From the NCBI RefSeq assembly GCF_003316635.1, contig NZ_QNQP01000010.1, positions 1-64,000 on the forward strand: a stretch of 64,000 nucleotides of DNA, written 5' to 3'. The position numbers and the translations under genes are program-made. The notes beneath the pieces are model-generated. The model ran no database searches. It was not told where the DNA came from and saw only the letters and a program-made list of their open reading frames with translations. The stretch comes from Roseovarius dicentrarchi (lineage in GTDB: Bacteria; Pseudomonadota; Alphaproteobacteria; Rhodobacterales; Rhodobacteraceae). This document shows positions 1 to 8,435 of this stretch, piece by piece (positions within the stretch are counted from its first letter, which is position 1; every line of letters begins with the position of its first letter).

Positions 1-480
1 CGAAGTGCTGGCCCGCACGGGGCTGCCCTTGTGACCGGGCAAAAGCGCGGGCGCATAATTGATCGGATCGACGCCTTCAACAGTGTTTAAATACCGTTGA
101 AGGGTGCGTTTATCGGTGCCTTCTGTGCCAAACTTAGCGCGGACAAGGCGCAGCCTGTCGCCCCAGCTTACCTCAGACCCAACGGCTTTCAAAAGCCTTA
201 CCATGGCCGCGCGGCGTTCGGCCTTGGCCCGCAGGCTGGCGCTTGCCGCCAGATAGCTTGCGTGGGCGTCATCGTCATAGGTGCCGGGCGCAAGGTGTGC
301 CGCCTCAATCTCGCGGCTCAGGTAGGCAAGGCGTTCGGGTTCGGGAAGGTCTGAAACTGAAAAAATGAACCGGCCATTGCGTTCCGCCAACGGTATATCG
401 CGAGATTTCAACCACTTGCGGACACCTTGCGGAGTGCCGGGCATCCCTTCAACGCCTACCAGTTGCGAGACGGACAACAT
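1..480 (-). CDS. Mu-like phage transposase MuA, N-terminal part (runs off window)
   Basis: The open frame starts at the ATG at 480 and stays open through base 1, so only the first 160 residues are visible. The N-terminus reads LVGVEGMPGTPQGVRKWLK, followed by an arginine-rich stretch and then FSVSDLPEPERLAYLSREIE. This is the pattern of the Mu-type winged-helix DNA-binding domain (LPGLPKT..GV in MuA, then a SLP.E.R..L helix). By family knowledge this domain binds phage ends and operator/enhancer sites, and the DDE catalytic core would lie beyond the left edge. The stop of the upstream small gene overlaps this start (TGATG), so the two are translationally coupled. The neighbouring Ner-like gene and divergent repressor match a Mu-type early region. 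The family call is fairly sure; whether the whole transposase is intact cannot be seen. Confidence 0.75.
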   Translation of the reverse strand, partial: MLSVSQLVGVEGMPGTPQGVRKWLKSRDIPLAERNGRFIFSVSDLPEPERLAYLSREIEAAHLAPGTYDDDAHASYLAASASLRAKAERRAAMVRLLKAVGSEVSWGDRLRLVRAKFGTEGTDKRTLQRYLNTVEGVDPINYAPALLPGHKGSPVRASTS

Positions 481-698
481 CACTTTTCTACCAATCCGGC
501 TGCATCTAAAACAGTAAGGCGAAGTGCATCAGCTTTTGGGCCGGTCCACTCTCCAAGAAAAGCAGCACGGACATTCTGGATGCGTGTTCCGTTGTCGCGG
601 CTCCATTCAGTAATGGAGGTTCCTCGCATCACGAAAGCTGCGCGGGCGCTGTCATAGAGCGCTTTGCGGCTTTCCTTAAGTGTGTTAGTTGGTGACAT
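480..698 (-). CDS. Ner-like small phage DNA-binding protein
   Basis: This is a 72-residue protein lying directly upstream of the transposase, with its TGA overlapping the transposase ATG. Residues about 20-60 (AAFVMRGTSITEWSRDNG, then RIQNVRAAFLGEW) look like a helix-turn-helix with a short recognition helix. Phage Mu and its relatives encode a small Ner repressor at this position, which dampens early transcription. Position and size support that role here, but the sequence is too short for a firm family call. It diverges from the repressor-like gene that starts near 756-762, so the 60-base gap between them should carry both early and repressor promoters. Confidence 0.55.
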   Translation of the reverse strand: MSPTNTLKESRKALYDSARAAFVMRGTSITEWSRDNGTRIQNVRAAFLGEWTGPKADALRLTVLDAAGLVEK

Positions 699-773
699 AG
701 ATGTGAAATCGCCTTACCGTAACTACGATAGTAGGCTAGGCTTTCTTTAGAATGTTTGTCAATGGGTGACAAA
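699..773. promoter_or_regulatory. Divergent phage early/repressor control region with palindromic operator
   Basis: The gap between the Ner-like gene and the divergent repressor gene ends in a perfect inverted repeat at 755-773, TTTGTCA-ATGGG-TGACAAA. It overlaps the repressor's own start codons (TTG 756, ATG 762). A smaller repeat, CTAC-GATA-GTAG, lies at 723-734. The element resembles the motif repeated between 1331 and 1470. It is a good candidate for an autoregulatory operator of the repressor. The operator role is inferred from position and symmetry only. Confidence 0.5.
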
Positions 774-1277
774 GCAATTCCAAGTGAATTGGTTCAGCGA
801 CTGCACGTTCTTCGGGCGCAGCAGGGCATGACAATTCAGCAAATGGCTGAGCGATGCGGCATCCCCAAAAGCTCGCTAGAAAGCTACATGAGGCTGAAAG
901 GTGCAAAACGTCCCGGTGTGGATGCTCTGATTGCTATCGCTGATGAGATGGGGGTTTCCATTGACTGGCTGGTGGGTCGATCTGCTGATAGCTTCTCGAC
1001 TAAGCTAACTCAAAAGGACTACGCGCTTGCTTGTTTCGCCGTCGTCAGTTCGCTCTTGATTTGGGTCCGGTCTAAACAAGCCCAAAGCGAAAGTAGCATT
1101 ATTGATGACGATAGCTTCGCGGGCATACCTGACGCGGAGATTGCCGCGCGCAGCATGATGCAATTTGTCGAAGCAATCCAGCGCTACGATAAGACTGGTG
1201 AACGGGTCAGCAGCCTTAGGCGCGAGTTCCAAGCTCACATGGAAAAGGCTTTAGAAACTGAGGAAACCGGAAACTGA
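762..1277 (+). CDS. Mu-like phage repressor, XRE-type helix-turn-helix
   Basis: The protein has about 171 residues. Residues 5-65 form a classic XRE/Cro-C1 helix-turn-helix: LVQRLHVLRAQQGMTIQQMA, then ERCGIPKSSLESYMRLKG and a third helix ending in IDWLVG. The C-terminal half has a hydrophobic patch (YALACFAVVSSLLIWV, about residues 88-103) and a charged helical tail. It is transcribed away from the Ner-like and transposase genes, the arrangement expected of a lysogeny repressor in a Mu-like phage. ATG 762 is preferred; a TTG at 756 is also in frame. The palindrome 755-773 covers both starts, which suggests autoregulation. The hydrophobic segment is unusual for a soluble repressor and may be a packed helix. 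Confidence 0.65.
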   Translation: MGDKAIPSELVQRLHVLRAQQGMTIQQMAERCGIPKSSLESYMRLKGAKRPGVDALIAIADEMGVSIDWLVGRSADSFSTKLTQKDYALACFAVVSSLLIWVRSKQAQSESSIIDDDSFAGIPDAEIAARSMMQFVEAIQRYDKTGERVSSLRREFQAHMEKALETEETGN

Positions 1278-1486
1278 ATCGGTTTCCATTCTCGCAGGTT
1301 ATGGGCAAAATTGCCCACGACCTCAAAACTCACCCATTGATTTCATTGCATAAAATTTTGAGCGGCATAAGCAAATCAGCCAAAACCGCCCCCAATGTGA
1401 CAAAATCACTGAAATGCCCCCTCACTAACCCATTGAAATCATTGTCCCCAAAAAGTCAGGGGTGACAAAACAAGTGAAAGCGCTCA
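1278..1486. repeat. Probable left end (attL) of Mu-like prophage with repeated binding motifs
   Basis: The stretch has no gene. It holds four relatives of the motif also found at the repressor operator, consensus TCAATGGGTGACAAAA. The copies lie at 1331-1340 (CACCCATTGA, inverted), 1392-1405 (CCAATGTGACAAAA), 1429-1436 (CCCATTGA, inverted) and 1459-1470 (GGGGTGACAAAA). The second and fourth copies also share a following A(C/G)TGAAA. Mu-family ends carry several transposase sites and finish in 5'-TG...CA-3'. Read on the minus strand, the last copy follows a TGAGCGC that begins at 1486, a plausible terminus. The exact end point is inference. Confidence 0.5.
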
Positions 1487-2110
1487 GCCCGAACCCGAAG
1501 AGCCAGCAGCGCCCCCCCCCTGTCGCCGTGGCCGGATCGACCTTGAGCGCAGCGTGATGACCAGCGCCGGTTCACCGCCCGAGTTTATCGTGTCCTCGAC
1601 CAGCCCGACCACGCGGAACGGATCACGCCCCAGCCGGATCGTGTCGCCCGCCGAAAGGCCCGATTTGGCGTCGGCCACCCTCTCGATATGCGATTGCCGT
1701 AGCCTGCGGCCTGCGGCGATCACTTCCGGCCCGCCGTACAGTCGGGCGGTGGCGTTGGTAGTGCCGCCGGGGGTTTTCGACGCCTCGGCACCAGCAACAG
1801 CGCGCCGCCGGCTGGCGGCAGGTCGCGCTTTATCACGCCGGCCGCCTGCCCTTGGGCCAACTCTGCTGACAGCAGCCCCACCAGTTCCGCCATCAGCGCC
1901 CGCGCCGAGCGGCGCAGATCAGTGCCGCGACCCGAGGCGCCGGATCGTCGGAAGTTTGCAGCGCGTCATTCCACACGTTCCCAAGCCGCTGCGATATGCC
2001 CGACCGCGTCAGCCACCGATTGCGTGATCAGCCGATCCGGCCCCTCCTCATCGGCAGAGCTTGCGGCCGGCATGCACTCACCAACGACAGCTATCATGCG
2101 AATTTCCGCC
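1484..2110 (-). pseudogene. Decayed, frameshifted gene remnants beside the prophage end
   Basis: Minus-strand reading gives protein-like segments in changing frames rather than one open frame. One part (about 1880-2090) reads VADAVGHIAAAWERV, then VWNDALQTSDDPAPRVAAL, then MAELVGLLSAELAQGQAAGV, and looks helical. The part at 1487-1790 reads GGPEVIAAGRRLRQSHIERV, then AGDTIRLGRDPFRVVGLVED, faintly like the periplasmic core of FtsX/MacB-type permeases. At least two frame changes are needed to join them, and a run of nine C at 1512-1520 may mark one. The terminal stop at 1484-1486 falls on the proposed prophage end. I do not recognise a firm family, and phage origin is possible. Confidence 0.35.
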
Positions 2111-2143
2111 GTTATCAAGAAACCTGCGGGTTTCAGAAACCGG

Positions 2144-2485
2144 TCAGTCCGAGGCTTTCTTAACGAATTGCGATTTCAGGCCCATCGGGCCAATGCCGGG
2201 AACCTTGCAATCAATGTCGTGGTCGCCGTCCACCAGACGAATATTGCGCACGTTGGTCCCGACCTTGACCACCGATGACGACCCTTTGACCTTCAGATCC
2301 TTGATCACCGTCACCGTATCTCCGTCGCGCAGCACGTTACCGACGCTGTCGCGCACCTCGGCAGACTCCGCGCCGGGGGCGCCGGGCGCCCATTCATGGC
2401 CGCATTCGGGGCAGATCAGCAACGCGTCCATCTGGTAACAGAACGCAGAGGCACATTCGGGGCATGGGGGCAAACGATCACTCAT
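2144..2485 (-). CDS. yjdM: Zinc-ribbon protein YjdM (PhnA family)
   Basis: The protein has 113 residues. The N-terminal zinc ribbon is [21 protein letters not shown], with four Cys in two CxxC-type knuckles (residues 8-30). The C-terminal half is a compact beta domain containing [20 protein letters not shown] and ending in KSQFVKKA, the signature of the YjdM/PhnA family. The family was once named alkylphosphonate utilisation protein PhnA; its biochemical role remains unclear and it is not part of a phn operon here. The start is the ATG at 2485. It is divergent from the acyltransferase gene. The family call is confident. Confidence 0.9.
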   Translation of the reverse strand: MSDRLPPCPECASAFCYQMDALLICPECGHEWAPGAPGAESAEVRDSVGNVLRDGDTVTVIKDLKVKGSSSVVKVGTNVRNIRLVDGDHDIDCKVPGIGPMGLKSQFVKKASD

Positions 2486-2599
2486 GGCCCGGCTATAGCC
2501 TTGATGCGCGCCCTTGACCAGACGCAGACGCGGCGGCGCAAATATCGCCCAAGCGCTTTCGCACTTGGCGATCAGTGCGTTTGCACCCATATACGCCTT

Positions 2600-3475
2600 G
2601 TGCCCACCCGACATTTCATCACCTTCTGGCATCATCTGCGATATGCCCCATTGCTCTCTGCGCTGACCATGTCCCGGCGGCGCGGTTTCGACGCGCGCGT
2701 GCGGGCGTTCGGCAACTTTCTGGGGTTCGTCGCGCGGTGGGTGCCTGTGGCCCGGCACCGGCTGGACCGCGAGCTGACCCGCGTGGTCCCCGACATGCCC
2801 CGCCCCGAGCGGATGAGACTGTGCCGCAATATCGGCCGCAACATGGGCAGGACACTGTACGAGATCTATAACTGCGCCGAATTTCAGCGCCAGCCGAACC
2901 GTATCACCACCTCCGGCCCCGGCCTTGGCGCGCTGGAGGCGGCGCGCAGCCGCGCCAAGGGCGCGATCATCGTCTCGGGCCATTTCGGCCAGTGGGAGGC
3001 GATCCGCGCGGTGCTGAAGGCGCGCGGCATGGAAACCGGTGCCGTTTACCGCCCGCAATCCAACCGCCATTACCAGCGCCGCCTGTTGGCCGGCATTCAG
3101 GCAGGCGGCCTGCCGATCATGCCCACCGGCAAGATCGGGACCAAGGCGCTGGTCAGCCATCTGCGCAGCGGCGGCTTTATCGCCATACTGCTGGATGAAA
3201 AGGTGGTTGACGGGGTGCGCATGTCCTTTCTGGGGCATGATGCGCTGACATCGCTCGCCGCGGCGCGGCTGGCGCTGAAATACGATATCCCGATGGTGCC
3301 GGCCTATGGCACCCGCACCGGCGACGGCAGCAGTTTCGCGGTAGAGTTCGAGGCCCCGATCCCGCCCAGCGATGCGCTGGCAATGACGCAGGCATTCAAC
3401 GACAGCCTGTCGGCGCGGATTCTGGACAAGCCCGATCAATGGTATTGGATGCTGCGCCGCTGGCAGGGGTTATAG
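2600..3475 (+). CDS. LpxL/HtrB-like lysophospholipid/lipid A acyltransferase
   Basis: The protein has 291 residues and the LpxL/LpxM acyltransferase fold. The catalytic HX4D/E motif is GHFGQWEA, followed by [13 protein letters not shown], then LLDEKV, and near the C-terminus a [10 protein letters not shown] motif as in the family. Members transfer an acyl chain from acyl-ACP onto a lipid A precursor or related lysolipid at the inner membrane. I chose the GTG at 2600 because residues before the first ATG (2669) still match the family's N-terminal helix ([14 protein letters not shown]). No strong Shine-Dalgarno is seen for either start. It is divergent from yjdM and convergent with the GNAT gene. 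Confidence 0.8.
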   Translation: MPTRHFITFWHHLRYAPLLSALTMSRRRGFDARVRAFGNFLGFVARWVPVARHRLDRELTRVVPDMPRPERMRLCRNIGRNMGRTLYEIYNCAEFQRQPNRITTSGPGLGALEAARSRAKGAIIVSGHFGQWEAIRAVLKARGMETGAVYRPQSNRHYQRRLLAGIQAGGLPIMPTGKIGTKALVSHLRSGGFIAILLDEKVVDGVRMSFLGHDALTSLAAARLALKYDIPMVPAYGTRTGDGSSFAVEFEAPIPPSDALAMTQAFNDSLSARILDKPDQWYWMLRRWQGL

Positions 3476-3478
3476 GCG

Positions 3479-3949
3479 CTACCCGGCGTCCCGTAGAACG
3501 GTCAGGGGTGCGCCTTCCAGCAGCATAACGGTATCGGCATCCTGCGGCTGGAATCCCAGCCGGTCATAGACGGCGCGCGCAGCGGGATTGTCTGAATAAA
3601 CCGTCAGTTTCAGAAAACGCGGCGTGCCCCAGATGGTCTGGTTCAGCGCCGCCGACAGCAGGCGCCGCCCCATGCCGCTGCCGCGCGCCGCCTCGGCCAC
3701 CCACAGATCGCTGACATAAACGCCCGGACCGCCGTGGATGGTCGAAAACATCGGCATCGCCAGCAGCGCGCCGGTGCCATCCGCCGCCATCAGTCCCAGC
3801 GCAAAGGGCTGCGGTCCGAACAGCGCGGCGCCCAGCGCATCCGCATCCGCGCGGTGCGCATCACCCAGATGATCCGACAAATGCCGCAGTCCGGCGTGAA
3901 ATGCGGTCAGTGTCTCAGGTGTGACGGTCTGGATCAGCGGCGCCGTCAT
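3479..3949 (-). CDS. GNAT family N-acetyltransferase
   Basis: The protein has 156 residues with a full GNAT core: a beta4 strand VYVSDLWVAEAARGSG, the acetyl-CoA pyrophosphate loop GSGMGRRLL (Q/RxxGxG/A type), then LKLTVYSDNPAARAVYDRLGF, the usual motif B. The substrate cannot be predicted. Its ATG overlaps the stop of the upstream BKACE gene (ATGA at 3946-3949), so it is the last gene of the aminotransferase/BKACE operon. It may acetylate a pathway amine or detoxify an intermediate, but this is inferred from position. Confidence 0.85.
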   Translation of the reverse strand: MTAPLIQTVTPETLTAFHAGLRHLSDHLGDAHRADADALGAALFGPQPFALGLMAADGTGALLAMPMFSTIHGGPGVYVSDLWVAEAARGSGMGRRLLSAALNQTIWGTPRFLKLTVYSDNPAARAVYDRLGFQPQDADTVMLLEGAPLTVLRDAG

Positions 3950-4875
3950 TGAATCGCCACCCGGTCGCCACCCTTGAGGTGCAGCATCGCGCGCGCCTCC
4001 TGCGGGCTGGCCACCTCGCGGCCCAGATCCTCGACAATACGGCGGATCCTGGCCACCTGCTCGGCGTTGTTTTTGGCCAGCGTGCCGCGCGATATCATCA
4101 GCGAATCCTCCAGTCCGACGCGCACATGCCCGCCCAATATTGCCGACATGGTGATCAGCGGCATCTGGTGGCGCCCGGCCGCCAGTACAGAAAATGTATA
4201 GCTGTCGCCAAACAGCTTGTCCGCGATCAGTTTCATATGCGTCAGGTTTTCCGGGTCCGGCCCGATGCCGCCCAGCACACCAAAGACGAACTGGATGAAC
4301 AGCGGCGCCTGCACCAGACCGCGATCCACGAAATGTTTCAGCATGTAAAGATGGCTGACGTCGTAACACTCGAACTCGAACCGCGCGCCGCGCTGTTCGC
4401 CCAGCTCGGTCAGGATATGGGCCATGTCGCGCGGGGTGTTCTTGAATATCAGATCGTCTGTGCCTTCCAGAAACGGCTTTTCCCAGTCAAATTTCCACTC
4501 GGCTATCCGCTCTGCCGCCGGATAAAGTGCGAAGTTCATCGTGCCCATGTTCAGGCTGCACATCTCAGGCTCGGCTTGCATCGGTGCGGCCAGCCGCTGC
4601 TCCAGCGTCATGGTGGCGCTGCCCCCCGTCGTCAGGTTCAGCACCGCGTCGCAGCCCTGCTTGATGCGTGGCAGGAAGGCATTGAAATGCTCCGGCGCGG
4701 CGGATGGGCGCCCGTCATTGGGGTCGCGCGCGTGCAGATGCAGGATGGCCGCGCCCGCCGCGGCCGCGCCGATGGCGTTTTCGGTGATCTGATCGGCGGT
4801 GATCGGCAGGTAAGGCGACATCGACGGCGTGTGGATCGACCCGGTGACGGCGCAGGTGATGATGATCTTCGACAT
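3946..4875 (-). CDS. BKACE family beta-keto acid cleavage enzyme (DUF849)
   Basis: The 309-residue protein begins KIIITCAVTGSIHTPSMSP and carries HLHARD (metal-binding His pair), LNLTTGGS and SLNMGTMNF, all hallmarks of the beta-keto acid cleavage enzyme family. These are Zn-dependent TIM barrels that condense a beta-keto acid with acetyl-CoA, releasing acetoacetate and a new CoA ester; the founder Kce acts on 3-keto-5-aminohexanoate in lysine fermentation. Other BKACEs use varied substrates, so the specificity here is open. The gene overlaps the aminotransferase by one base (TAATG) and the GNAT gene by four. The aminotransferase upstream could make the beta-keto acid. Confidence 0.9.
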   Translation of the reverse strand: MSKIIITCAVTGSIHTPSMSPYLPITADQITENAIGAAAAGAAILHLHARDPNDGRPSAAPEHFNAFLPRIKQGCDAVLNLTTGGSATMTLEQRLAAPMQAEPEMCSLNMGTMNFALYPAAERIAEWKFDWEKPFLEGTDDLIFKNTPRDMAHILTELGEQRGARFEFECYDVSHLYMLKHFVDRGLVQAPLFIQFVFGVLGGIGPDPENLTHMKLIADKLFGDSYTFSVLAAGRHQMPLITMSAILGGHVRVGLEDSLMISRGTLAKNNAEQVARIRRIVEDLGREVASPQEARAMLHLKGGDRVAIQ

Positions 4876-6209
4876 TATTCCGCCGCCAATCCGGGCATTT
4901 CCGCCATGAACTGCGCCAATGAGCGGTCCAGCATATCGGTCATCTCGTCCAGCTGATCCTCGGTCACGATCATCGGCGGGCAGACCAGGAAATGATCGCC
5001 CGAAGTGCCGCCGCGCGTGCGCCGCGAATAGATGATAAGGCCGTTGTCATAGGCGATATCGACCAGACGGGAATGCGCGTTCAGCCCCTTGGGCAGCGGC
5101 GCCTTTGTACCGCGATCCGCCATCAATTCGAACGCCGTCAACAGCCCCTTGCCGCGCACGTCGCCGATCAGCGGATAGCGTTGCATCAGGCCGCGCAAAC
5201 GCTCGGCCAGCTTGTCGCCCATCCTTGCGGCGTTTTCGACCATTCCCTGCCGGGCAATCTCGTCCAGCACGGCGCTGCCGGCGGCGCAGGCCAGCGGATT
5301 GCCCGCATAGGTGAACCCATGGATAAAGCCGCCCGCGTCCATCACCGCCTCGACCATATCCTCGCGCGCGATCATCGCGCCCAAGGGCGCATAACCCGCG
5401 CCGAACCCCTTGCTCAGGCAGATCAGATCGGGCGCGGTGCCCCAATGTTCGGCCCCGAAAAACGCGCCGGTGCGCCCGCCGCCGGTCATCACCTCGTCAT
5501 GGATCAGCAGCACGCCGTATTGGTCGCAAATCTCGCGCACCCGCTGCATATAGCCGGTGGGCGGCACCAGCGCGCCGGTGGAGGCGCCGCCGACAGGCTC
5601 CACGATAAAGGCCATGACGGTTTCCGGCCCCTCGTCCAGAATCTTCTGCTCCAGCATGTCGGCGTAATACCAGCCGGTCGCCTCGTCCTCGGGGTCCAGC
5701 CCGTCGAGATAGGCGCGCGGCGCCGGCACCTTGGGCATGCGCTGCATCATCGGATCGAACGGCGCCGTCATGGTGGACATGCCGGTGATCGCCAGCGCGC
5801 CCAGCGTGCAGCCGTGATAGCTGGGAAAGCGCGAAATCACCTTGTAACGCTGCGCCTGCCCTTGGGTCAGAACGTATTGGCGCGCCAGTTTCAGGCAGCT
5901 TTCCACCGCCTCGGAGCCGCCGGAGACAAAGAACACCTTGTCCAGACCCTCGGGCGTCAGCGCCACGATCTTTTCGGCCAGTTCCTCCGACGCCTCGGTC
6001 TGGAAATGCAGGCGATAGCCGAAGGTGGATTTCTCCATCTGCGCGCGCATCGCGTCCAGAACGGCGGGGTTGGAGTGGCCGATATTGGACACCATCGCGC
6101 CGGACGATCCGTCGATATACCGCTTGCCGTGGACGTCATACATATAGATGCCCTCGGCCCGGTCCAGCACGGGGCGCGGCGATTTGGTCTGATAAAACAG
6201 GTTCGACAT
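4875..6209 (-). CDS. PLP-dependent class III aminotransferase
   Basis: The 444-residue fold-type I aminotransferase shows YIDGSSGAMVSNIGHSNPAV, FVSGGSEAVESCLKLARQY, the PLP-Asp region LLIHDEVMTGGGRTG and the Schiff-base lysine in LICLSKGFGAGYAPLGA. These mark the omega-amino-acid:pyruvate / beta-alanine class. It would move an amino group from an imported omega- or beta-amino compound to pyruvate or oxoglutarate. It sits nine bases downstream of the ABC ATPase gene and overlaps the BKACE gene by one base, so uptake, transamination and cleavage appear co-transcribed. The exact substrate is unknown. Confidence 0.9.
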   Translation of the reverse strand: MSNLFYQTKSPRPVLDRAEGIYMYDVHGKRYIDGSSGAMVSNIGHSNPAVLDAMRAQMEKSTFGYRLHFQTEASEELAEKIVALTPEGLDKVFFVSGGSEAVESCLKLARQYVLTQGQAQRYKVISRFPSYHGCTLGALAITGMSTMTAPFDPMMQRMPKVPAPRAYLDGLDPEDEATGWYYADMLEQKILDEGPETVMAFIVEPVGGASTGALVPPTGYMQRVREICDQYGVLLIHDEVMTGGGRTGAFFGAEHWGTAPDLICLSKGFGAGYAPLGAMIAREDMVEAVMDAGGFIHGFTYAGNPLACAAGSAVLDEIARQGMVENAARMGDKLAERLRGLMQRYPLIGDVRGKGLLTAFELMADRGTKAPLPKGLNAHSRLVDIAYDNGLIIYSRRTRGGTSGDHFLVCPPMIVTEDQLDEMTDMLDRSLAQFMAEMPGLAAE

Positions 6210-6218
6210 GTTGTGCCC

Positions 6219-6980
6219 CTAGCGGCTGAGATGTTTGCGCAGGAAATTCTTGGTGCGCTCTTCTTTCGGGTTCTGAAAGATAACGCCGGGCGGTCCTTCC
6301 TCGACCACCACGCCGCGGTCCATGAACAGAACCCGGTCGCAGACACTGGCGGCAAAATCCATCTCGTGGGTGACGATGATCATGGTCATATGCTCTTCGG
6401 CCAGCTTCTTCATCACGAGGTTCACCTCCTCGACCAGTTCGGGGTCTAGCGCCGATGTCGCCTCGTCGAACAGCATCACCTTGGGTTTCATCGCCAGCGC
6501 GCGGGCGATGGCCACGCGCTGTTTCTGCCCGCCCGACAGGCGCGAGGGGAACACGTCGATCTTGTCCGACAGGCCGACATGGGCCAGCTGCTGCTCGGCC
6601 AGTTTGTTGGCGTCCGCGCTGCTCATCCCTTTCAGCATCTTGGGCGCCAGCGTAATGTTGTCGCGCACGCTGAGATGCGGGAACAGGTTGAAGTGCTGGA
6701 ACACCATGCCGATGTCCTGACGCACCTGATTGACGTGCTTTTCATACTGGCGGTGCGGCAGCGATCTGTTGATCTGCACCCCCTCCAGCCAGACCTCGCC
6801 CGAGGTGAGCGGATCCAGCTCGTTGATGGCCCGCAGCAGCGTCGATTTGCCCGAACCCGAAGGCCCGATGATGGCCACGATCTGGCCGCGTTCCACCGTC
6901 AGGTTGATGTCTTTGAGAACCTCAAGCGCGCCAAAGCTTTTGGCGGCGTGGCGGATCTCGATAAAGGGGGTATCGCTCAT
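6219..6980 (-). CDS. Polar amino acid ABC transporter, ATP-binding subunit
   Basis: The 253-residue ATPase has Walker [11 protein letters not shown]-loop [14 protein letters not shown], signature [17 protein letters not shown], Walker [14 protein letters not shown] and the H-loop [10 protein letters not shown]. The close match to GlnQ/HisP-type ATPases, and a binding protein and two permeases upstream, make this a PAAT importer. The aspartate after FDE is replaced by A (DEATSALD), as is common in GlnQ proteins. It lies 10 bases after the permease gene and 9 before the aminotransferase gene. Confidence 0.93.
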   Translation of the reverse strand: MSDTPFIEIRHAAKSFGALEVLKDINLTVERGQIVAIIGPSGSGKSTLLRAINELDPLTSGEVWLEGVQINRSLPHRQYEKHVNQVRQDIGMVFQHFNLFPHLSVRDNITLAPKMLKGMSSADANKLAEQQLAHVGLSDKIDVFPSRLSGGQKQRVAIARALAMKPKVMLFDEATSALDPELVEEVNLVMKKLAEEHMTMIIVTHEMDFAASVCDRVLFMDRGVVVEEGPPGVIFQNPKEERTKNFLRKHLSR

Positions 6981-6990
6981 GGAAGGCTCC

Positions 6991-7647
6991 TCAGCGCTGG
7001 GCCGCGATGCGGCGCTCAAGGCGGCGCAGCACGGCCTCAAGGCACAGGTTGATGACGTAATAGCAGGCGGCGGCGGCCAGGTAGAATTCGAACGGGCGAT
7101 AGGTGCGGCTGATCGCCTGCTGCGCCGACAGCGTCAGCTCGGCCACGCCGATCACCGACACCAGCGCGGAATCCTTCAAGAGCGCGATCATGTTGTTGCC
7201 CATGGGCGGCACCACCGCCTGCACCGCCTGCGGGATCACGATGCGGCGCAGCGTCTGCCCGCGCGACAGGCCCAAAGTGCGCGCGCCCTCATACTGGCCC
7301 TTGTCCACCGACAGGATCGACGCCTGTATCAGCTCGGAATTATAGACCGCGAAATGCAGGCCCAGCCCGATCACGCCCGCGACAAAGGCAGGCAGGTCAA
7401 TGCCGATCTGGATCAGGCCGAAATAGATCAGGAAAAGCTGCAACAGCAGCGGCGTGCCCATGAACAGCCACGCAAACAGCCGGAACGGCAGGCGGATCAC
7501 CCAATGGCCATAAAGCGCGATCACCGCAAAGATGATACCGCCGAAAAAGCTGAGCAAACCGGCGCCGATGGTGATGGCGATTGTCCAGACCATACCGATC
7601 AGCAGCATGTCGAAATATCCGGGGACGACCGTGAAATCAAGACCCAT
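6991..7647 (-). CDS. Polar amino acid ABC transporter, permease (HisM/GlnP type)
   Basis: The 218-residue membrane protein has an N-terminal periplasmic start and about five hydrophobic segments (for example [19 protein letters not shown]). The cytoplasmic EAA loop reads [21 protein letters not shown], the ATPase-coupling helix of the family, and [17 protein letters not shown] follows as usual. It forms a heteromeric channel with the gene at 7687-8334. The gap to that gene is 39 bases and to the ATPase 10, within one operon. Confidence 0.93.
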   Translation of the reverse strand: MGLDFTVVPGYFDMLLIGMVWTIAITIGAGLLSFFGGIIFAVIALYGHWVIRLPFRLFAWLFMGTPLLLQLFLIYFGLIQIGIDLPAFVAGVIGLGLHFAVYNSELIQASILSVDKGQYEGARTLGLSRGQTLRRIVIPQAVQAVVPPMGNNMIALLKDSALVSVIGVAELTLSAQQAISRTYRPFEFYLAAAACYYVINLCLEAVLRRLERRIAAQR

Positions 7648-7686
7648 GGCGGCCTCCTGTCAGGGATGGGGCAGTGCGTGCGGCGC

Positions 7687-8334
7687 TCATGAAATACGCG
7701 CCCGGCGGTCCAGCCAGTTGATGCCCTGCCCGACGATATAGATGAAGATCATGTAAAGAACGCCGGCCATCAGGAACATCTCGAACGGCTTGTAGGTGGA
7801 CCCGATAAAGCGCTGCGCGGTCTGGGTCAGTTCGATCACCGAAATCGGCGCCAGCAGCGCGGTGCCCTTGATCAGCGCGTTGATATTTACGCCCAGGGGC
7901 CGGATCATCATGCGCGCGGCCTGCGGCAGGATCACCTTGCGCATGGTCTGCCATTTGCTCATGCCCAGCGTGCGCGCCGCTTCGGTCTGGCCGCGATCCA
8001 CGGACAGGATGGCGCCGCGGATCGTCTCGGTCATGTAGGCCCCGATATTGACGCCCAGCGCGATGGTTCCGGCGGTGAACGCATCCAGATTGATACCGAT
8101 CTGCGGGCCGCCGAAATAGAGGATGAACACCTGAATCAGCGCGGGCGTGCCGCGAAACAGGCTGACATAAGCGGCCGCGATCCAGCGCAAGGGCGCCAGC
8201 CGCGACAGCCGCATCGACGCCCCCACCGCGCCGCAGGCAAGGCCCAGCAGACAGGTCAGCACCGACAGCTGCACCGTGACCAGCGCAGCCTGAAGGAAGA
8301 ACGGGTAAACCCGCAGCATCAGCTCGATATCCAA
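7687..8334 (-). CDS. Polar amino acid ABC transporter, permease (HisQ type)
   Basis: The protein has about 215 residues. It contains FFLQAALVTVQLSVLTCLLG, LFRGTPALIQVFILYFG and an EAA loop EAARTLGMSKWQTMRKVILPQ, all typical of histidine/glutamine-type permeases. The open frame extends to 8400, but the stretch before MLRVYPFF is not family-like (RHHHHRRS). I chose the TTG at 8334 (LDIELMLRV), with ATG 8319 as the alternative. A hairpin at 8389-8413 separates it from the binding-protein gene, a usual way to keep permease levels below binding-protein levels. Confidence 0.88.
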   Translation of the reverse strand: MDIELMLRVYPFFLQAALVTVQLSVLTCLLGLACGAVGASMRLSRLAPLRWIAAAYVSLFRGTPALIQVFILYFGGPQIGINLDAFTAGTIALGVNIGAYMTETIRGAILSVDRGQTEAARTLGMSKWQTMRKVILPQAARMMIRPLGVNINALIKGTALLAPISVIELTQTAQRFIGSTYKPFEMFLMAGVLYMIFIYIVGQGINWLDRRARIS

Positions 8335-8388
8335 GGGCGATCTCCGGTGATGGTGATGCCTGACGGCGCTGCGGAAGTCAGGCAAGGT

Positions 8389-8413
8389 GCCGGGGCGCAT
8401 GATGCGCCCCGGC
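8389..8413 (-). terminator. Hairpin between binding-protein and permease genes
   Basis: A perfect inverted repeat: GCCGGGGCGCAT at 8389-8400 and ATGCGCCCCGGC at 8402-8413 around one base. It lies just downstream of the binding-protein stop. No clear U-tract follows on the minus strand, so it may act as an attenuator or mRNA-stabilising stem rather than a full terminator. Confidence 0.6.
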
Positions 8414-8435
8414 TTGCTGAAGTGTCACGCGGGGT

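Noticed and set aside
3949..6449. Long open frames on the plus strand across the BKACE/aminotransferase genes
   Set aside because: Both minus-strand genes are complete with family motifs; the plus-strand frames are GC-skew shadows.
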